A stretch of 64,000 nt of DNA, taken from Nannocystis pusilla. GTDB lineage: Bacteria; Myxococcota_A; Polyangia; Nannocystales; Nannocystaceae. The first letter of the stretch is position 1; each line of letters begins with the position of its first letter. The notes beneath the pieces were generated by a model, which ran no database searches, was not told the origin of the DNA, and saw only the letters and a list, made by a program, of their open reading frames with translations. Both the position numbers and the translations under genes were made by a program. The stretch covers positions 390,110 to 454,109 of the forward strand of contig NZ_JAIRAU010000056.1 of the NCBI RefSeq assembly GCF_020073745.1. Reading direction: 5' to 3'. This document shows, piece by piece, positions 60,222-64,000 of the stretch.

Positions 60222-63200
60222 TCACTTGTTCAGGGCCGGAGCGAGCAGGCTGGCGAAGCAGTCGGGGCGGAACACGCCGAGATCCTCGAGGACCCGGCGC
60301 GGCTCGCTGTCGCCGCGGCCGGCCAGCTGCGCCTGCCGGAGCGCGGCGGCGGCCCGGTGCGCGGCCATGCCGGCGGTGGCGAAGGCGTCGCAGGCGGTCT
60401 GCAGCAGGTTTTGCGCGCCCGCGACGTCGCCGGCGAGTCGGCGCAGACCGGCGCGCAGGAGCGCGGCGTGACCCCCGGCGTTGTCGCGCTGGAGCGCGTC
60501 GGCGGCCCGCTCGACGGCCCGGCGCAAGCCCTCGCGGGCCGAGCCGGGCGGGCCGGCGGCGAGGGCGGCGAGGGCGGTGCGGCCGGTCAGCTCGGTGGCC
60601 TGGGTGCGCAGCGGCTGCACGCGGCCGAGGCCGCTGCGGGCGAGGGCGGGGGCGGCGGCCTCGACGCGGGCCCACGCGCCGGCGGCGTCGCCCGCGGCGA
60701 GCAGGGCGTGGGCGTGGGCGCCGAGGATCTGGAGGTGCTGCAGGTGAAACTCGCGCCCCTCGGCGGCCGGCCACGAGACGGTGCACTCGGCCGCGAGCGC
60801 CTGGGCCTCCTCGGGCTCGCCGGCGGAGGCGGCCAGCCAGGCGGCGAGCGAGCCGCAGGCGACCATGGCCGCGCGGTCGTCGGCGAAGCGGGCGGAGGTG
60901 AGCAGCGCCGGAACCTCGTCGTTGAGCAGGTCGTAGCGCCCGAGGTGCAGCAGGGCGCGGAATTGGCACAGGCGCGCGAGGGTCGACACGCCGGGCAGCT
61001 CGGGCGCGTGCAAGGTGCCGGCGCGCAGCAGGGGGCCGGCGAGCGACAGCGCGCGCGCCGGATCGCCGCCGGCGGTCTCGGTCAGCAGGTCGACCAGGTC
61101 GCACAGGTCGGCGATGCCGGCGGCGCCGCTGGAGCGCGCGAGGGCGCGCGCGGAGGCGAGGATCGGGTCGAGCTGGGCGCGCGCGCTCGCGCCTCCGGGG
61201 GCCAGCAGGCAGGCCTCGAGCGCGAAGGCGCGCGCGACCCGGCGCGTCTCGCCGGCCCGCAGGGCCAGCAGGAGGTGGCGCGCCTGGGCGTCGGCGGCGG
61301 CGCTGGGGTCGACGACGAGGGTGGACAGGGCGGCGGCGAAGCAGAGGTCGACGCGGGCGAGCTCGCGGCGGTCGACGTCGGCCTCGGCGCGCGGGGTGAA
61401 GTCGAGGCCGCGGACCATCTTCTGCCCGCGCCGCCACAGCGCGCCGAGGCGCGAGCGCACCGAGCTGTCGCCCGCGGGCACGCCGGCGGCGGCGAGCGCC
61501 CGGGTGAGGACCTCGAGGCCGCGGGTGATGTGGCCGGCGGTGATGAAGTGGGCCGCGGCGGCGCCGACGAGGGCGAGGTCGCCGTCGGCGTCGCCGCCGG
61601 TGCGCGCCGACAGATAGGCCTCGGCGGCCTCGCGGCTGTGGCCGGCGCGCGCGAGCGTGTCGCCGAGCTCGCGCGCCAGCGCCGGGGTGGCGCCGGGCGG
61701 GGCGAGGTCGCGGGCGACGCGGAGGAAGGCGCCGGCGCGCAGGAAGTCGCCGGCGTCGCGGAAGAAGCTGGCGGCGCGGCGGGCCAGGGCGAGCGCGCGG
61801 GCGGTGTCGCCGGCGGCGCGCAGGTGCTCGATGAGGGCGAACGGGTCGGTCTGCGGGTCGCGCTCGAGCGCGGCGGCGAGGCGGCCGTGGAGCTCGCGCA
61901 GGGCCGGGCCGTCGAGGCGGATCAGTACGGCCTCGCGGGCGCGCTCGTGCTGGACGTCGAGCACGAGGTCGCCGGCCTCGCCGAGCAGGTCGCTGCCCGC
62001 GGCGGTGAAGCTGCGCACGAGGCCGGCGGCTTGCAGCTGGTGGAGGTCGGCGAGGCCGGCGTTGCCCGCCCCGCCGAAGCCGGCGACCGCGAACGCGACG
62101 CCCTGGGCGAGCGGGCGCCCGGCGACCGCGAGGACCTCGAGCAGGCGTCGCTGCGAGGCGCTGAGGCGGGAGATCCGGATCTCGATCAGCTCGTCGAGGG
62201 TGACCTCGGGGGCGCTGCCGGCCCCGTGGGCGACGAAGCGGGCCAGCTCGTGCAGCAGCTGCGGGCTGCCGCCGGCCTCGGCGGCGACGCGCTGCAGCCG
62301 CTGGGCCGGGGTGTCGGGGCCGAGCAGGATCTCCGCCAGCGCGTCGGTCTCGTCGGGCCCGAGCGGGGCCAGCTCGACGACCTGTATCGAAGACCCTGCC
62401 TGTTCGACCATGTCCTGAAGGACACTCAGGGCGCGCAGCGCCGGGCTGTCGCTGTCCTCGCTGCGGTAGCTGGCGATCAGCAGGGCGCGCGGGGCCTCGG
62501 GCGGGCGCAGCAGCTCGGCGAGGGCGCGCACGCTGTCGGCGTCGCCCCACTGCAGGTCGTCGATCCACAGGACCAGCGGGCGCCGGCCGCCGAGGCCGAC
62601 GAGGAGCCGCCGCAGCGCGCGGAAGGCCGGGGTGTCGGGGCGCAGCGCGGCCCGGAGATCGCGCCGCGACGGGATGGTCGAAGGGACAGGTGTGACGGCC
62701 GCCACGGCCGGGGCCTGGTGGAGCACCGGGAACAGGGCGACCAGCGCCTCGATCTCGAGCGGGAGGACGGCGGCGACCTCGGCCTCGTCGCGCTGGCGCA
62801 GCTGGCGGGCGAGCGCGTCGACGAGGCTGTCGAGCGCCTTGTACGGGACGGTGTCGCGCTCGTAACAGCGGGCCCGCAGGACGGCCGCGCGCTGGCGCAG
62901 GCCGTCGGTGACGTGGCGGACCAGCGCGCTCTTGCCGAGGCCGGCGCGGCCGTGCACGAGCACGACCGCGGGGCCGGCTTGCGGCGGGTTCGCGGGCGCG
63001 GGCGTGGTGCGCGAGCCGTAGGCGCCGGGGGCGGTGGGGGTCGGCGCCGAGCCGGGGCGGGCGGAGAAGCTGCCCGGGGCGCCCGGCGGGATCGTCGGCG
63101 CGCGGGCGGAGAAGCTGCCCGAGCGGGCGGAGAAGCTGCCCGAGGCGGTGGGCGAGCGCGCGCTGCCCGAGGCCGCGGGCGAGGCGAAGCTGCCCGAGGC

Positions 63201-64000
63201 GGTGGGCGAGCCCTCGGCGGGCGGCGAGGCGGCGGTCGGGGCGTGCTCGATGGCGTCGAAGGCGAGCCGGAGCGCGCGCACCTCGGCCGCGCGGCCGACG
63301 AAGCTGCGCGCGCCGACGTGGGTCGCGGCGGGCGACAGGTAGGCGGCGGCCTGGACGCGCTGCAGGTGGCTGCGGTCGGCGTGAAACAGGGCCAGCAGCT
63401 CGGCCGCGGACGGCCTGGCCTTCGGGTCAGGTTGGAGCAGGCGCACGCAGACGGCGTCGAGGTCGTCGGGGATCCCGGCGACCAGCGAGCGCGGCGGGGG
63501 CGGGGCCGACTGCTGCTTGCGCTCCATCATGCGCGCCAGGTTCTCGCCGGAGTAGGGGACGCGGCCGACGAGCGCCATGTAGAGGGTGGCGCCGACGCTG
63601 TACCAGTCGCTCGCGGGCGTGCGCGCGCCGCCGACGGCCTGCTCCGGGGCCATGTACGCCGGCGTGCCGACCACCAGGCTGCCGGCGGTCGACTCGAGGG
63701 TGCCGACGGTCTCCTCGCCGACGAAACCGAAGTCCATCAGCACGACGCGGCCCTCGGGGGTGACCATGACGTTGGTCGGCTTGATGTCGCGGTGGAGCTT
63801 GTGGCTCTGGTGGAGCGCGAACACGCCGTCGACCAACTGCGCGAACACGGCCCGCAGGCGGGCGAAGTCGGTGACGGGAGTGGCGCTCGGCGCCTCGGGA
63901 GCGGCCTCGACGCCCCACAGATACGTGAGCAGCGGCGAGCCGCGGATCAGCTCCATCGTGAAGAAGTACTGGTCGTGGTCGCGATACATCTTGTGCAGCT
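60222..64000 (-). CDS. Ser/Thr protein kinase with AAA ATPase and TPR region (PknK-like), 5' truncated
   Basis: The frame is open to the right edge, so the N-lobe of the kinase is missing. Remaining parts in order: kinase C-lobe (LHRDIKPTNVMV with the catalytic Asp, LMDFGFV), a Ala/Ser/Gly/Pro linker with repeated ASGSF, a P-loop ATPase (VLVHGRAGLGKS, with LVLWIDDLQWGD as Walker B), then about 650 residues of TPR-like helices to the end. Such one-component sensors integrate signals and phosphorylate targets in myxobacteria. Elements in frame at 62381-62426, 62673-62690 and 63414-63431. Confidence 0.92.
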   Translation of the reverse strand, partial: LHKMYRDHDQYFFTMELIRGSPLLTYLWGVEAAPEAPSATPVTDFARLRAVFAQLVDGVFALHQSHKLHRDIKPTNVMVTPEGRVVLMDFGFVGEETVGTLESTAGSLVVGTPAYMAPEQAVGGARTPASDWYSVGATLYMALVGRVPYSGENLARMMERKQQSAPPPPRSLVAGIPDDLDAVCVRLLQPDPKARPSAAELLALFHADRSHLQRVQAAAYLSPAATHVGARSFVGRAAEVRALRLAFDAIEHAPTAASPPAEGSPTASGSFASPAASGSARSPTASGSFSARSGSFSARAPTIPPGAPGSFSARPGSAPTPTAPGAYGSRTTPAPANPPQAGPAVVLVHGRAGLGKSALVRHVTDGLRQRAAVLRARCYERDTVPYKALDSLVDALARQLRQRDEAEVAAVLPLEIEALVALFPVLHQAPAVAAVTPVPSTIPSRRDLRAALRPDTPAFRALRRLLVGLGGRRPLVLWIDDLQWGDADSVRALAELLRPPEAPRALLIASYRSEDSDSPALRALSVLQDMVEQAGSSIQVVELAPLGPDETDALAEILLGPDTPAQRLQRVAAEAGGSPQLLHELARFVAHGAGSAPEVTLDELIEIRISRLSASQRRLLEVLAVAGRPLAQGVAFAVAGFGGAGNAGLADLHQLQAAGLVRSFTAAGSDLLGEAGDLVLDVQHERAREAVLIRLDGPALRELHGRLAAALERDPQTDPFALIEHLRAAGDTARALALARRAASFFRDAGDFLRAGAFLRVARDLAPPGATPALARELGDTLARAGHSREAAEAYLSARTGGDADGDLALVGAAAAHFITAGHITRGLEVLTRALAAAGVPAGDSSVRSRLGALWRRGQKMVRGLDFTPRAEADVDRRELARVDLCFAAALSTLVVDPSAAADAQARHLLLALRAGETRRVARAFALEACLLAPGGASARAQLDPILASARALARSSGAAGIADLCDLVDLLTETAGGDPARALSLAGPLLRAGTLHAPELPGVSTLARLCQFRALLHLGRYDLLNDEVPALLTSARFADDRAAMVACGSLAAWLAASAGEPEEAQALAAECTVSWPAAEGREFHLQHLQILGAHAHALLAAGDAAGAWARVEAAAPALARSGLGRVQPLRTQATELTGRTALAALAAGPPGSAREGLRRAVERAADALQRDNAGGHAALLRAGLRRLAGDVAGAQNLLQTACDAFATAGMAAHRAAAALRQAQLAGRGDSEPRRVLEDLGVFRPDCFASLLAPALNK
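62381..62426. repeat. In-gene 14-bp-period array
   Basis: CCTG 62381, CCTG 62395, CATG 62409 and CACT 62423 in register within the kinase/ATPase gene. Confidence 0.72.

Noticed and set aside
1..64000. tRNA, rRNA, insertion sequences, integrases or phage genes
   Set aside because: None seen on either strand; the PAAR gene alone is not evidence of a prophage.

Overview
The window is high-GC DNA packed with genes and looks like a myxobacterial chromosome, most likely the Nannocystis/Enhygromyxa side of the order. The evidence is Cys-rich CGDG/ECDDG repeat proteins, C-termini of the MYXO-CTERM type (GCGC, membrane segment, Arg tail), many lipoproteins with Ser/Thr/Gly/Asp linkers, Hanks-type kinases, a sterol-type cyclopropyl isomerase and several AgmX/TolQR-like envelope genes. 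The assignment rests on family knowledge; no rRNA or other marker gene is present.

Layout. 0-9 kb: 3' part of a formate dehydrogenase alpha subunit, a small membrane protein, a 1,275-residue protein of repeated beta-rich modules and a two-domain glycosyltransferase. 9-13 kb: an outer-membrane barrel protein overlapping a Cys-rich MYXO-CTERM protein, then a MarR regulator. 13-16 kb: an XPB-type helicase and Bax1 (DUF790) nuclease pair. 16-21 kb: a TonB/AgmX-like protein with its partner, small lipoproteins and a YcgG-DUF1989 fusion. 21-27 kb: panB, a cycloeucalenol cycloisomerase homologue, an O-methyltransferase and an aminotransferase. 27-34 kb: SprT/DUF2786 protein, lipoproteins and a TonB-dependent receptor. 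34-40 kb: two ABM monooxygenase-like genes around a roadblock-like gene, cysNC, and a TolQ/TolR-like trio. 40-43 kb: a frameshifted lipoprotein and an amidohydrolase. 43-49 kb: a type VI secretion-like cargo operon (PAAR spike, Tsi6/FHA-like/DUF4123 adaptor, unknown, protein-arginine deiminase, unknown). 49-53 kb: a tail-anchored pseudokinase with DRTEI repeats, cysD and a D-amino-acid oxidase. 53-57 kb: two paralogous metzincin-like proteins. 57-64 kb: SppA, an ECF sigma factor and a PknK-like kinase/ATPase cut by the right edge.

The strongest unexplained signal crosses all of this. It is a family of short elements built on a 14-bp period: a tetramer (CATG, or its variants CCTG, CAGG, GCTG, GATG, CAGC) every 14 bases, with the ten bases between forming a small stem of the TCC-N4-GGA type. 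A single element is an 18-bp inverted repeat, CATGTCC-N4-GGACATG. Chains run to seven tetramers in exact register. They occur after stop codons, at starts, and inside genes, where they encode the C-terminus of the helicase, a membrane segment and a signal peptide. I found more than 40 loci by eye. I know of no described family that matches.

The second system of interest is the PAAR/DUF4123/deiminase operon. It carries a complete three-residue-class PAD active site beside a divergent pseudokinase whose threonine repeats resemble FHA ligands.
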